A stretch of DNA of 64,000 bases from Carboxylicivirga sp. (GCA_025210475.1 JAOARW010000099.1:1-64000); one strand, 5' to 3'. Counted from the first letter of the stretch, positions 7,793-18,262 are shown. Notes: generated from the letters alone by a model not told the origin. Program-made: numbers and translations.

Positions 7793-10700
7793 ATGCGTAT
7801 AAGATTATTGCTTTTAATTAGTGTTTTTTCTTTGTGTTTTGGGGTTTCAGTTATTAGTCAAAATAATTATCACATTGAGCAAATAACAATAAAAGACGGT
7901 CTCTTATCAAATAAGGTAAGTGCCATTTGCCGTGATTATATGGGCTATTTGTGGATAGGTACCAACGAGGGAGTAAATAAATATGATGGCGAATTTATGC
8001 AGTCTTATCAATATGGTCAGGGGTGCGGTTTAAAGGGTAATAGTATATCATTTATTTTTGAAGATGAACAGAATACCCTTTGGGTTGGTACGAATGGAGG
8101 GATAGTTTTATATGATAGATTTAAGGATAGATTTATTGAGCCAGAAAATGAAATTTTACGTAAACTCTTTTCTTGTTACTGTTTAATTCCAGAATGTATC
8201 GTTTTGGGAGGCTCTGGTGAAATAGTTTTTTTTTATTACAGAACCGGTATAATTAAAAAGATTAAACGTAATGTTATTGATGGGCCATGGTATTCTGAAT
8301 ATAAGCTGGCAGGAATTGATCAGAGTACCATCGCCATTGCGTCAAGAAATCGATTGTGGAAGTATCATCTTGATACGAATAGAATGGATTTGATTGATAT
8401 TGATCAGATTGGTAGGGGCATCTCTTTATTAAATGATACAGAAGGAAATATCTGGTTGAGTAATACCACTAAAGGAGTGAATGTATACAATTCAGAAGGG
8501 AGGAATATAACACCCCAAATAATAAAAAAAACGTTTAATTCAAGGAATTGTTGTGTAACGGATATTCATGAAAAGGAAGATCAAATATGGTTTTCAACCG
8601 ATGGACATGGAATTTTTATTTATGATCGAATAAATAACAAAGTTGAAAATATTAATTACCAACAAGGTGTAAGTAATTCTCTGGCTACCAGTTCTATTCT
8701 TAAATTATATACTGACAAGTTTAATAATGTATTAGTTGGCTCGGTACGAGCAGGATTAATTCGAATTAATAAGGTGCCTGTTCAGTTTTATTCTGATGTG
8801 ATTCCAGGGAGTAAGTATGGCCTGTCGCACCCAACTGTATTGTCAATATTTGAAGACAATGACGGATTAATATGGATTGGAACAGATGGAGGAGGGTTGA
8901 ACGTGTTTAATCCCCGGTACAATACGTTTGAGCACATAAAAGAGTTTAATCACTCGAAAGTAAGCTCTATTTGTGCCTACAAAAAAGGTAAGTTAATTAT
9001 TAGCCTTTACAACAAAGGTGTACATGTATTTAATACCAAACTAAAACAGTTCGAATCAGATGAAAATTACCCTTGGTTAAACCATGTTAAAAGCATCAAT
9101 TCTAGTGTGGCAGTAAAGTTTAAACATGGACACCAAGGTAATATATGGGTGCTGGGTTCACATCTGCAGCTACTAAAAGATGATGAAATTATTGAGGATA
9201 TTACTGTTGATAATGGATGGAAAGGAGATTTGAAAAGACAGCTAAGTAGTGTTAAAGTAATAAACGAAGATGAAGTGTTATTAGGGGGGATTAATGGCGT
9301 TTACAGAATAAATCGAAAGGAAAAAACAAGTAAGCAGGTTGTTTCATTATGGAGGCCTAAATGGGGAAAGAGTCAACGATTTAGATATGTTTATTCGATG
9401 AGTTTAGTAGGAGATAAAGTTTGGATTGGTTCGTCTATCGGTTTATTTTCTTATGATGTCTTGACAGGGGCTGTTCGTCAGTATAAAAGTGATTTATATA
9501 CCTCAGTTCTTAATGTTATTGATGAAAGTGATAGCAGTTTGCTGATAATTTCAAAAAACGGACTTTATAGATATTTTCCTTTAGAGGAAAAATATCAAAT
9601 ACTTGGACGTTCAGAAGGGATCAATAAACATGAATTTATTGGACGATCTGCCTGTAAAACAAATAATGGTGAAATATATATTGGGGTAAGCGATGGGATG
9701 GTACGAATTCACAAAATAAATCGTCCAATCATTGCAGATCAAGATGTTAATGTCTCTTTTGATCGGATAATTGCCGATGGAGTGGCCATATCTAAAAACA
9801 ATGATAGTCGACTTTTGTTGGATCAAATAATTTTACCCTGGAATAATACGAGTTTACAGTTAAGTATAGTTGTAAATGAAAAGGATTTTTTTAGAAAGAG
9901 GCTTTTTCGTTATCGCATTAAAGGCTTATCTGAGGAATTTGTAGAAGTATCCAATCCCCAGTTAACTTTTTTATATTTGCCTTCAGGTAATTATCAATTA
10001 GAAGTTTATTGCAATAAAACAGATGGAAGTTGGATTGAAAAAGCAACAGTCCTATCAATTGTAGTGCCTTTACCGTGGTGGAAAACATGGTGGTTTTTTT
10101 CCATCATTTCCGTTGTGATGCTAATTCTTTTTGTACTTATTCGTGCTTATCTTTTGAAGCAATCAGAATTAACTGTGCAACTCGAATTAGAACGAGAACG
10201 CAAGGAGGATGAGAAGAAGTCAAATGAGATGAAGTTTCAATTTTTTACGAATATTTCACATGAATTGAGGACGCCTTTAAGTTTAATTTATGGACCTTTA
10301 CAACGTTTATCTGAAGAAAAAGATATTGCGAGAGATAAGACTTATCATCACATTCAATTGATGTTTAAGCAAGCCGTAAAAATGAAGAGCTTAATTGATC
10401 AAGTACTTGATATTCGTAAAATGGATGCTGGTAAAAAAGAGATAGTGTTGTCAACAATCACACTTAACTCCTGGCTTGCAGAATGTATTAAGCAATTCGA
10501 ATTGGAGATCGAATCGAAAGAATTGCAGGTGGTTATGAGTTGCGACAAAGTGCCGGATATTGATATTGATGTTGATAAATTAGATAAGATCTTATCCAAT
10601 ATTTTATCCAATGCAATCAAGTATTCACCCATTGGGGGGACCTTGTTTTTTGATCTGAAACTGGATGAAAACAATTTATTATTTTCCATTGGCGATGAAG

Positions 10701-11737
10701 GGCCGGGAATAGAACCAGGTGAAGAAAAAAAGATCTTTGAACGTTTTTTCCAGGCTGGAGGACATAAATCAGGATCAGGTATTGGATTAGCCTATGTGTA
10801 TCATCTTATTCAATTGTTAGGTGGAAAAATTTGGGTTAAGAATAGAGAGGAGGGGGGGGCATTGTTTGAGTTTACATTACCTCAAAACATGTTGCAAATT
10901 AATGGCGTCAGAAAAGTACATGATAAGGCTGATATTGACTTACCCTCCTTAAATGTCAATGCAGGTTATTCTCAGTTAAAAGAAAAGCTCGTACTGGTTG
11001 TTGAGGATGATAATGACTTACGAAGTTTTATAGCAGAAGAGTTATCAAAGACTTGCAAAGTGATAGAGGCAAGAAACGGAAAAGAAGCCTGGCATCTGAC
11101 ATTGTCTAAGTCGCCCGATATTATCGTTTCAGATGTAATGATGCCATTATTGAACGGGTTTCAATTGTGTGAGAAGCTTAAAACAGACGTTGCGGTAAGT
11201 CATATCCCGATTTTGCTGCTAACAGCCAAAACAGATGGGGATAGTAGGTTAAAAGGCTACAAGTCTGGTGCAGATGCCTATTTGTCAAAACCATTTAGTA
11301 TTGAAATGCTATGTACACGTATCGAGAATATATTTAGTAATCGGGCAGTTCAAAAAGAATTGTTTAAGACAGGTAAGGATTATGCGCTTAAATCTGTAAC
11401 GCATAGCAATCCCGATGAAGTATTCCTGAAGAAGGTGGTGGAAATAATAAATGACAATATTGAGGATCCAAACTTTAATGTAAGTCAACTAAATAGAGAG
11501 CTGGCGATGAGCCGTTCGGCTTTATATACTAAAATAAAGGCTATTACCGGAATGGGTGCAAATGATTTTATTAAGCAACTTAAAATGAACAAAGCAGCAG
11601 CTTTATTAGAGGATTTCGATTTAGCCATCGGAGAAATTGCGTATAAAGTTGGCTTTGAGGATCAACGGTATTTTAGCACTGTCTTTAAGGATCTTAAGAA
11701 TTATACGCCTAGTCAATATCGACAATTAAACCGTTAG
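7793..11737 (+). CDS. hybrid two-component system regulator (HTCS)
   Basis: One-protein sensor/regulator typical of Bacteroidetes glycan loci. I start at ATG 7793 (signal MRIRLLLLISVFSLCFG); TTG 7781 is in frame. Numbering here counts from 7781. Order: periplasmic Reg_prop repeats (YLWIGTNEGVNKYD, LWVGTNGGIVLYD, LIWIGTDGGGLNVFN and others, about 30-690), a Y_Y_Y domain (about 700-765), a transmembrane helix after PLPWWKTWWFFS, HisKA with His827 in ISHELRTP, an HATPase with N and G boxes, a receiver with Asp1118 (SDVMMP), Lys in LSKPF, and an AraC-type double HTH (about 1225-1315). Sensors of this class bind polysaccharide fragments. The nearest plausible targets are the T9SS LamG-like protein and chondroitinase downstream. 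Confidence 0.93.
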   Translation: MRIRLLLLISVFSLCFGVSVISQNNYHIEQITIKDGLLSNKVSAICRDYMGYLWIGTNEGVNKYDGEFMQSYQYGQGCGLKGNSISFIFEDEQNTLWVGTNGGIVLYDRFKDRFIEPENEILRKLFSCYCLIPECIVLGGSGEIVFFYYRTGIIKKIKRNVIDGPWYSEYKLAGIDQSTIAIASRNRLWKYHLDTNRMDLIDIDQIGRGISLLNDTEGNIWLSNTTKGVNVYNSEGRNITPQIIKKTFNSRNCCVTDIHEKEDQIWFSTDGHGIFIYDRINNKVENINYQQGVSNSLATSSILKLYTDKFNNVLVGSVRAGLIRINKVPVQFYSDVIPGSKYGLSHPTVLSIFEDNDGLIWIGTDGGGLNVFNPRYNTFEHIKEFNHSKVSSICAYKKGKLIISLYNKGVHVFNTKLKQFESDENYPWLNHVKSINSSVAVKFKHGHQGNIWVLGSHLQLLKDDEIIEDITVDNGWKGDLKRQLSSVKVINEDEVLLGGINGVYRINRKEKTSKQVVSLWRPKWGKSQRFRYVYSMSLVGDKVWIGSSIGLFSYDVLTGAVRQYKSDLYTSVLNVIDESDSSLLIISKNGLYRYFPLEEKYQILGRSEGINKHEFIGRSACKTNNGEIYIGVSDGMVRIHKINRPIIADQDVNVSFDRIIADGVAISKNNDSRLLLDQIILPWNNTSLQLSIVVNEKDFFRKRLFRYRIKGLSEEFVEVSNPQLTFLYLPSGNYQLEVYCNKTDGSWIEKATVLSIVVPLPWWKTWWFFSIISVVMLILFVLIRAYLLKQSELTVQLELERERKEDEKKSNEMKFQFFTNISHELRTPLSLIYGPLQRLSEEKDIARDKTYHHIQLMFKQAVKMKSLIDQVLDIRKMDAGKKEIVLSTITLNSWLAECIKQFELEIESKELQVVMSCDKVPDIDIDVDKLDKILSNILSNAIKYSPIGGTLFFDLKLDENNLLFSIGDEGPGIEPGEEKKIFERFFQAGGHKSGSGIGLAYVYHLIQLLGGKIWVKNREEGGALFEFTLPQNMLQINGVRKVHDKADIDLPSLNVNAGYSQLKEKLVLVVEDDNDLRSFIAEELSKTCKVIEARNGKEAWHLTLSKSPDIIVSDVMMPLLNGFQLCEKLKTDVAVSHIPILLLTAKTDGDSRLKGYKSGADAYLSKPFSIEMLCTRIENIFSNRAVQKELFKTGKDYALKSVTHSNPDEVFLKKVVEIINDNIEDPNFNVSQLNRELAMSRSALYTKIKAITGMGANDFIKQLKMNKAAALLEDFDLAIGEIAYKVGFEDQRYFSTVFKDLKNYTPSQYRQLNR

Positions 11738-12224
11738 AGCTTTATTTTCGTATTAATACCTCCATTTTCCTCCTAATAAAATACGAACTGATTTTTTTAG
11801 CTCATAAAAAAACAGCTTGTTGTATCTACTAATGATAAAGTTCTTTTTAGGAGCTTAATTGTTACATCGAATATGGATCAAACTGATGTCTTATGTCAGT
11901 TGCAAGATAAGCCTTAAGCCGTTTTGCTATATACAGAGGTTAATGTTTAATCGGCATGGAACATATCCAGCGATCTCGTTCTTTAATTACATTAGATATA
12001 AACAGCGATGTACGACATTAAGTATATATGTTCCAATCATATTTAAACAAACCGCACAGGATTAAACACGGAGGGTTATCTGGACAAAATTCAACATCAA
12101 AAAACAAAATTAAACAACAAAAGAGGTGGCTGATGGTACTTTTGTCATGGTGATACGGGCAAGTATAACGAGAATAAAATTGCCTTAGTAAAGGATCACA
12201 AAATTTTACATTAAAAATTAAATC
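11738..12224. other. 487-bp intergenic region
   Basis: No convincing gene. One 68-codon open frame (11859-12065) has no homology I recognise and no plausible start context. A TACTTTTG at 12137-12144 resembles the Bacteroidetes -7 element (TAnnTTTG) but lacks a convincing TTTG 20 bases upstream. The region probably contains the promoter and regulator-binding sites for the LamG-like gene. Confidence 0.5.
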
Positions 12225-13271
12225 ATGAAAAAAAGTTACTTTTTGTTAATCTGTGTATTGGTTATGAGTGGTTTTGCTTTAAAAGCGCAAAACAATGTAA
12301 TTGAATTCAAAACCCGTAGTGCTGACAATTACCTCAGTGTATCCGCAATTGAAGAACTTCAAGGAGCTGATGAGGTAACCTTTGAGTTTTGGGTTTGTCC
12401 TGATAATGCTTTAGATGCGTCTCTGGCGCCGAAATGGATGGAATTGTTGTCATGGAAAGAAGATGCTGACGCCGGATTTGTTATTAATTTAAATAGAGAT
12501 TTAACAAACGTACAAGTTATACATAGAAATGGAAATGGTAATAACTGGGGTAATTTTCAAAGCGCTTGGCCTCAGTATTTCCCTTTCGCTGCCAAAGGGC
12601 AGTGGAAACAAATTTTGGTAGTATTTAATGATAATAAAAGCGGCAATGCGCGTATGACAGTATATGAGCCTGATGGCCAAGCTTATAATGTAACGAATAC
12701 TTTTCCTGGAAAAATGCCTGTAGTCCCACAAAACATTCAACTACTAAAAAATTTTCACGGAAAAGTTGATAATATCAGAATTTACAACAAAGCGTTAAGT
12801 TATGCCGATCTGCAAAGAGTTAAAAATGTAGCCATCGACCCCGATGATGTTTTATACGATAATTTAATTTGCCAGTATACTTTTGAGCCAAGTACAATTG
12901 ATGGCGATGAAATCTTAAATACAGGCAAAACAGGTAAATATTATGCTACCCGGGTAGGATCTGCTGATTATGTAGAGGATCAGGGGTTTGCAATAGATAA
13001 TAGCAAAATGAAAGTACAAGATAGGGTAGCTACTTTAATTAGTCCAAAACAAGAAGTTGCCTCTTTCAGCATCTTTCCAAACCCTGCTACATCTCAAGTA
13101 AAGATAAAGGGTGTTGAAGGTGGATTTAGTTATGAAATATATTCATTAACAGGTACCGTGGCAGCGCAAGGTAAATCGACTGCTAATACAATAAAAATTG
13201 ATAATTTGAATCCGGGGGTGTACTTCTTACATATAGAAAATAAGGGAGTTACTAAGTTTATTAAAAAATAG
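12225..13271 (+). CDS. LamG-like protein with T9SS sorting domain
   Basis: Secreted protein: signal peptide (MKKSYFLLICVLVMSGFALKAQ), one LamG/concanavalin-like jelly-roll of about 220 residues (VTFEFWVCPDN..., VDNIRIYNKALSYADLQRVKN) and a C-terminal type A T9SS sorting domain from about residue 280 (SIFPNPATSQVKIKG ... NLNPGVYFLHIENKGVTKFIKK). It lacks recognisable catalytic residues, so it is probably a surface-attached or released carbohydrate-binding protein. It lies between the hybrid regulator and the chondroitinase gene, which also carries a T9SS tail, so a role in capturing the same polysaccharide is a reasonable inference. Confidence 0.8.
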   Translation: MKKSYFLLICVLVMSGFALKAQNNVIEFKTRSADNYLSVSAIEELQGADEVTFEFWVCPDNALDASLAPKWMELLSWKEDADAGFVINLNRDLTNVQVIHRNGNGNNWGNFQSAWPQYFPFAAKGQWKQILVVFNDNKSGNARMTVYEPDGQAYNVTNTFPGKMPVVPQNIQLLKNFHGKVDNIRIYNKALSYADLQRVKNVAIDPDDVLYDNLICQYTFEPSTIDGDEILNTGKTGKYYATRVGSADYVEDQGFAIDNSKMKVQDRVATLISPKQEVASFSIFPNPATSQVKIKGVEGGFSYEIYSLTGTVAAQGKSTANTIKIDNLNPGVYFLHIENKGVTKFIKK

Positions 13272-13331
13272 ACTGCATGCCAGGTATTTGAATTTAATCT
13301 TTTCAATTTTTTAAACAAGGATATAATTGAT

Positions 13332-13366
13332 AAAGCCGGATGATACGATGTATTATTCGGCTTTTT
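13332..13366 (+). terminator. intrinsic terminator after the LamG-like gene
   Basis: AAAGCCG pairs with CGGCTTT around an 18-20 base A/T-rich loop, with T residues continuing at the 3' side. It separates the LamG-like gene from the chondroitinase gene, which has its own candidate promoter region. Confidence 0.7.
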
Positions 13367-13526
13367 GTTGTTTAGAATTGACTTTAATTCTGTTTTTTAG
13401 AATGTGAGCGGTAGTTTAATTGATTGAAACACATTGAGTCTTGTTAATTAATAAAAGGGAATAGGTGAAGAGCTGTGATGAAATGGATGCTTGTAAAAAC
13501 AATAAAGAAAAAAAACATGAAGTAGC

Positions 13527-13555
13527 GTGTCACCTTATTGTACATTTCAAGGGTA
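13527..13555 (+). promoter_or_regulatory. bipartite motif TGTCACC-N11-TTCAAGGGT (copy 1)
   Basis: GTGTCACC, 11 bases, then TTCAAGGGTA, 82 bases upstream of the chondroitinase start. The spacing is the same as in the three better-matching copies at 20148, 24809 and 37672. TGTCAC followed about 16 bases later by a GGGT block resembles an ECF-sigma promoter. This is the most divergent of the four copies. Confidence 0.4.
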
Positions 13556-13636
13556 ATATTGATAAAGTGGATTGGTTTTATGAATGCAATACATTTTAGG
13601 AGACAAGTACAAATAGGTTAAAATAGAAAGGGAAAG

Positions 13637-16600
13637 ATGAATCTGAAAATTAATTTAATAATTGTATGTAGTTTGCTTTTCATCAAAGCATCTTCTCAAA
13701 ATTACTTAGGCCTCGAAGATGCAGTTCCTGCTAATTGGACGGCAAGTAACGATGGGCTAAGTATATCATCTTTGCATGCTAAAATGGGCGATGAATCAAT
13801 CCGGTGGGACTGGACTCCATCAAGCTCTGTTACCATTAATAAACCCAGTGGTATGGCTAATGCCTGTAAAAAATACAAAGGTGGTATGATGCTTTGGATA
13901 TATAATGATAACGCCAAAGATGCTGACTTAAAGTTTGAGTTTATGAATGGTGTCGGTAGCGTTCATTATCATTTTGACTATCACATCGATTTTACAGGAT
14001 GGCGGGCCTGCTGGATTCGTTTTGATGAAGATATGCAAGGCAATAAGTCAGACAAGAATCTGGTGACATTAAAGATTAATGCTCCATCAACGAGCGATGG
14101 TGGAACACTTTATTTCGATCGCATGATTTTTCCGGATAAGCGCATTAACGATCGTGTTACACCAGATAAGCAATTGCCGGATATTAATCCTTCCATGAAA
14201 AATAACCATTGGGCGGCTTTGTGGCATTATTACTCAACCTACGTCTATCAAATTGAATTGAAAAGTACAGTTAGTGCTGAAGAAGCGTCAGCATTGGCAG
14301 AAATCAGGCGAAGAATTACGAGTGCAGTACAAGGCAAGTCACTCACAAATGATCAAGTAACCAAAGTTCAGGAAAAATATGATGCCTTGAACTTACGAAC
14401 AGAAAACGGAATCATATACGGGCCAGCTTATGTGGCCTACGATGAGGTGGACAAGGCAAATGGAGATCAAACACATAGTGGAATAAGCTCACTGTTATAT
14501 GATATTGCCAAAGGTTGGCATCACAATAAGGTCAGTGGTTTTGATCAGATGTTTGTTGATGTACTGGATTGGTTATATGATCAGGGATTAACTGTTGGCA
14601 GTTGCTTGGGAACCAACCACCACTATGGTTATCAATTCAATAAGTATCCCAAAGCCATCTGGTTAATGAAAGATGTTTTGAAAGAGAAAGATCGATTTGA
14701 GCCAGCTCTTCAAATGATACAGTTTTGGATGGGCGTTCAGGAAGTTCGACAGTTGCCCGAATACCATAATTTCCAGGGGATGGTTGATGCCTGGAACACG
14801 ATTATTCCAGGACGCCTTATGGCAATTATGTTACGCGATGACTCACCGGAGCTGTTACGGGATATAGAATCAAACACAGCGTGGATGAATGCTGCTTTAC
14901 AGTTTAGCGATGGCGTTATCGGTGGATTAAAACCTGATGGTTCTTGTTTTCACCATGCAATGATCTATCCGGCCTATGCCAATGGTGGATTTGGTGGTTT
15001 GGGGCACTATTTTATGTATGTGGGTGGCACAAAGTATAACTTATCATTAGAAGCACGCAATAATTTTAAAAAGGCTCTGGAACTACAATCCTGGTATTGC
15101 AACTACCGGGCTTTTCCTAATGGTTTAGCCGGTCGGCATCCAATTTCTGGGGAAGCCGGAACAGGTGCAATAAATGCCTTGGGTTATTTGGCAAAGGCTT
15201 ATGATCCAATTGACCAGGAGCTCGGAGCCGAATATTTGCGCTTGGCTCGTTATAAGCTTGATTTGTATAATGAAATAAAAGCTTTGGGAATAGCACCTTC
15301 AAAAGCACCAATTGGCAATAGAAGTGCCAATTATGGTGCGTTAAACCTGCATCGGCGTGATAACTGGTTAGTTGCGATTAAAGGATTTAACAAGAATGTG
15401 ATTGGTACTGAAATATATTCGTCCAATAATCGTTACGGGCGTTATCAGGGATATGGAGGTGTTCAAATTTTGGCAACGGGCGAGCCGGTAACAGCCGCAA
15501 CAAGTGGCTTTGTATTGGATGGATGGGATTGGAATCGTTTCCCGGGAACAACCACTATTCATTTGAATTATGACTTATTGGATGCTCCCTATTCGCAGCG
15601 TAATGAGTTTTCACAATATGAGACCTTTGCCGGAGCCTGCTCATTAGATGGTAACGGTATATTTGGGATGCGGCTGCGAGAAAATGATTACACCAACTAT
15701 ACCTCTGACTTTGTAGCCCGTAAGTCGGTATTTGCGTTTGATAATCGTATAATATGCCTTGGAACCGGTATAAGCAACAGTAATAAAGTTTCGAAAACCG
15801 AAACAACCTTGTTTCAAACGCATCTGGATAATGATAACGACGCCTTATTAGTTAATGGAGAGGCTATCAACACCTTCCCATTAAGGAAGGAGCTAAAGGC
15901 GGATAAAGATGCCCCGGTTACCATAATGGACACCAAAGGAAACGGATATTATGTTCCGGACGGAAGAGTCAATGTTCGTAAAGTTGAGCAGGAATCGCGT
16001 CATCAGAAAAATAAGAGTGTTACAACCGGCAAGTTTGCGGCTGCCTGGATTGATCATGGAACCTTACCAAAAGATAAGGAATATGAATACACCATTTTGG
16101 TGCAATCCACAAGCAATGAGCTGGAAGAATTTAAGAACAAGATGCTGTCTTCGGACCAAAAGCCATATACAATTATTCGGAAGGATAATAAAGCACATAT
16201 TGTATATGATGATGCCACCAAGAACTTCGGGTTTGTTATTTTTGAACCCAATACAAAAGTTTCAGAATCATACATTGGCGCAACAAATTATCCGTGTCTG
16301 GTGATGATCAACGAACAAGCTATTGGTGAAATTAAATTAGCGATAGCCGATCCTGCAATTAACATGTCATTAAATTCAGATCATCCAATAGCAAAGGAAC
16401 GCAGAATAACACTGACGCTTAATGGCAAATTTGAGTTAAAGGAGGAATCATCATCATGTCGTATAAAAAGCAGTAATGAATTTAAAACAGAAATAGAGTT
16501 TACTTGTATTCATGGTCTTAGTGTGGAGGTAAACCTGTTAGGGATTCTAAGAACAGGGGTAGATCAGTTCGAAAAGGCCCGGATGGAACCAATAATCTAT

Positions 16601-16810
16601 CCAAATCCAACGGATGGCATAATAAATATCGATGTTGATCAACCTATAAAGTTTATTCAGGTACTCGATAATAACGGACGGATAGTTCACTTTTCCAGGA
16701 TAAGTGAAAAGTCCATTTTGTTATCTAATCTGCCCAATGGCGTTTATTATCTGCGATTGGTATGTGGTAACAATCAATCAAAAACTATGAAGATTATTAA
16801 AATGAATTAA
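13637..16810 (+). CDS. PL8 chondroitinase with T9SS sorting domain
   Basis: Polysaccharide lyase family 8, chondroitin ABC lyase type, cleaving chondroitin/dermatan-type glycosaminoglycans by beta-elimination. Signal peptide, then an N-terminal jelly-roll (about 25-175), an alpha/alpha toroid (about 190-560), beta-sandwich domains (about 570-960) and a T9SS tail (IIYPNPTDGIINIDV ... LPNGVYYLRL). Catalytic positions match Proteus ABC lyase I by motif and spacing: His440 and Tyr447 in HHAMIYPAY, Arg500 in GLAGRHP, and Glu592 in TEIYSSNNRYGRY, corresponding to His501, Tyr508, Arg560 and Glu653. The T9SS tail means it is exported to the cell surface or medium, unlike the periplasmic lyases of gut Bacteroides. 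It is probably controlled by the upstream hybrid regulator. Confidence 0.88.
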   Translation: MNLKINLIIVCSLLFIKASSQNYLGLEDAVPANWTASNDGLSISSLHAKMGDESIRWDWTPSSSVTINKPSGMANACKKYKGGMMLWIYNDNAKDADLKFEFMNGVGSVHYHFDYHIDFTGWRACWIRFDEDMQGNKSDKNLVTLKINAPSTSDGGTLYFDRMIFPDKRINDRVTPDKQLPDINPSMKNNHWAALWHYYSTYVYQIELKSTVSAEEASALAEIRRRITSAVQGKSLTNDQVTKVQEKYDALNLRTENGIIYGPAYVAYDEVDKANGDQTHSGISSLLYDIAKGWHHNKVSGFDQMFVDVLDWLYDQGLTVGSCLGTNHHYGYQFNKYPKAIWLMKDVLKEKDRFEPALQMIQFWMGVQEVRQLPEYHNFQGMVDAWNTIIPGRLMAIMLRDDSPELLRDIESNTAWMNAALQFSDGVIGGLKPDGSCFHHAMIYPAYANGGFGGLGHYFMYVGGTKYNLSLEARNNFKKALELQSWYCNYRAFPNGLAGRHPISGEAGTGAINALGYLAKAYDPIDQELGAEYLRLARYKLDLYNEIKALGIAPSKAPIGNRSANYGALNLHRRDNWLVAIKGFNKNVIGTEIYSSNNRYGRYQGYGGVQILATGEPVTAATSGFVLDGWDWNRFPGTTTIHLNYDLLDAPYSQRNEFSQYETFAGACSLDGNGIFGMRLRENDYTNYTSDFVARKSVFAFDNRIICLGTGISNSNKVSKTETTLFQTHLDNDNDALLVNGEAINTFPLRKELKADKDAPVTIMDTKGNGYYVPDGRVNVRKVEQESRHQKNKSVTTGKFAAAWIDHGTLPKDKEYEYTILVQSTSNELEEFKNKMLSSDQKPYTIIRKDNKAHIVYDDATKNFGFVIFEPNTKVSESYIGATNYPCLVMINEQAIGEIKLAIADPAINMSLNSDHPIAKERRITLTLNGKFELKEESSSCRIKSSNEFKTEIEFTCIHGLSVEVNLLGILRTGVDQFEKARMEPIIYPNPTDGIINIDVDQPIKFIQVLDNNGRIVHFSRISEKSILLSNLPNGVYYLRLVCGNNQSKTMKIIKMN

Positions 16811-17047
16811 TAACAGTAGAAACATTTATTCTGTAATAGCTTGTTGGATAGTTTAATATGTGAATTGTAATCAGTTCCGGGGAAAGCCCCGGGCTGATTC
16901 TCCCAATGTCGTACCATTCTTAAAAGGTGTATTACGATTTGAACATGGGGTTATTTTTTTTCAATAAGTTGATTGTCAGGGTGCATTCATTGAGCTAACA
17001 AGGTTTCTAATATTTAAAAATTACTTATTAACAGTAAACGTATGGTT

Positions 17048-18262
17048 ATGAAGAAAATATTTGTAATTCAATTGCTCTTTTTAATTGCCATTGGCATGTC
17101 TGGTCAGGGTATTGAATTTGAACAAGGCACTTTTCAGCAGGCTTTAGATAAGGCTAAACAAGAAAATAAGATGGTTTTTATGGATTGCTATACTACCTGG
17201 TGTGGCCCATGTAAATCTTTGGCGAAAAATATTTTTCCGCAGAAAGAAGTTGGTGATGTGTTCAATCAGAAGTTTGTCAATGTAAAGATGGATATGGAAA
17301 AGGGAGAAGGCATTGCATTGCAGAAGAAATATTCGATTACAGCCTTCCCAACCTTATTGTTTCTTGATGCAGAAGGAAAAGTCGTACATAAAAAAGTTGG
17401 CGGAACCGGTGTAGGCGGTTTAATCGAAGAAGCGAATATGGCAACCGACCCCGGCTTGACAATTGAATCCTTGGCTGGTAGGTACGATAATGGCGAACGC
17501 GATGTAAAGTTTCTGTTTACATATGTTGAATCCTTATTTAATAATAGTGAAAAAGATAAAGCCATTGAGGTCGGAACAGCTTTTATGACGGAGACACCAA
17601 AAGATCAATGGTACAATGTCGATGCTTTTGCGGTTATTGGTTGGTCACAGGCCTTAAAGTATAAGAGTGAAGAGTTCAACTATATAGTTAGCAACAAGGA
17701 GCGTTTTGTGGCTGTTGAAGAAATTGGAGAAAGTAATTATGGAGGTGTTGTTGGAGCCAGTATCAGCCGTTATTTGAATACACTTGCCGAAACCTGTTCC
17801 TTGGAAGAACTTAAAGAGGGCGTGAATGAAACCAGACAAGTTTATGAATCACCTGATCAGGGAATGTTTGAGGAAGGCTTATACGATAACTGGTACCTAA
17901 ATAATAAGCAGTACGATAAATGGTTTGAGCGCAATGATAAATTTGCTCGCGATATTTATTCGCAGGATAAAGGCATTGGTTACAGAGTGATCGTCAATGT
18001 CGTCAACAAAATAGCTACAGACCCGCAATTTAAAGATGCCACCAGTGTATTTGAAAAAGCAATCGACTTAACTGAATTATTTAAAGCTGCAAACGAAGAA
18101 AGTCATGTCAGCTATTACTACCTGGCCTTGTTCAATAAGAAAGTAGGAAATAAAAAAGAAGCATTAGACAACATTAATACCTGTCTAGCCAAACACGCTA
18201 AAAAAAGTGCTAAAGATGATCCCCGGATTAGTGACTTGAAAAGTGAAATTGAGGCGATGTAA
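17048..18262 (+). CDS. secreted thioredoxin-family protein (CGPC)
   Basis: Exported thioredoxin-fold protein. I choose ATG 17048 (MKKIFVIQLLFLIAIGMSGQG), although ATG 17042 is in frame. The thioredoxin domain lies directly after the signal peptide (residues about 22-135) with W-C52-G-P-C55 and cis-Pro in SITAFPTLLFLDAEG. The remaining 270 residues are helical and TPR-like, with no TlpA-style DUF4369 domain. The N-terminal thioredoxin with a long C-terminal helical extension is a recurring Bacteroidetes arrangement. Likely a periplasmic disulfide reductase with a client-binding extension. It is followed by a separate TlpA lipoprotein. Confidence 0.8.
   Translation: MKKIFVIQLLFLIAIGMSGQGIEFEQGTFQQALDKAKQENKMVFMDCYTTWCGPCKSLAKNIFPQKEVGDVFNQKFVNVKMDMEKGEGIALQKKYSITAFPTLLFLDAEGKVVHKKVGGTGVGGLIEEANMATDPGLTIESLAGRYDNGERDVKFLFTYVESLFNNSEKDKAIEVGTAFMTETPKDQWYNVDAFAVIGWSQALKYKSEEFNYIVSNKERFVAVEEIGESNYGGVVGASISRYLNTLAETCSLEELKEGVNETRQVYESPDQGMFEEGLYDNWYLNNKQYDKWFERNDKFARDIYSQDKGIGYRVIVNVVNKIATDPQFKDATSVFEKAIDLTELFKAANEESHVSYYYLALFNKKVGNKKEALDNINTCLAKHAKKSAKDDPRISDLKSEIEAM

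Larger units (their letters stand above)
13272..13636. other. 365-bp gap upstream of the chondroitinase
   Basis: Beyond the terminator at its 5' end, this region holds no gene. It contains one of the four copies of the bipartite motif (13527-13555) and a TACATTTTA (about 13588) that weakly resembles a -7 element. Confidence 0.5.

Noticed and set aside
11859..12065. 68-codon open frame in the gap after the hybrid regulator
   Set aside because: Composition unlike a protein, no homology recognised, no start context; treated as non-coding.
15410..15440. Loss of the catalytic Glu in the PL8 lyase (NNRYGRY instead of ENRYGRY)
   Set aside because: Spacing from His440 and Arg500 puts Glu592 in TEIYSS at the position of Glu653 of the Proteus enzyme, so the active site appears complete.
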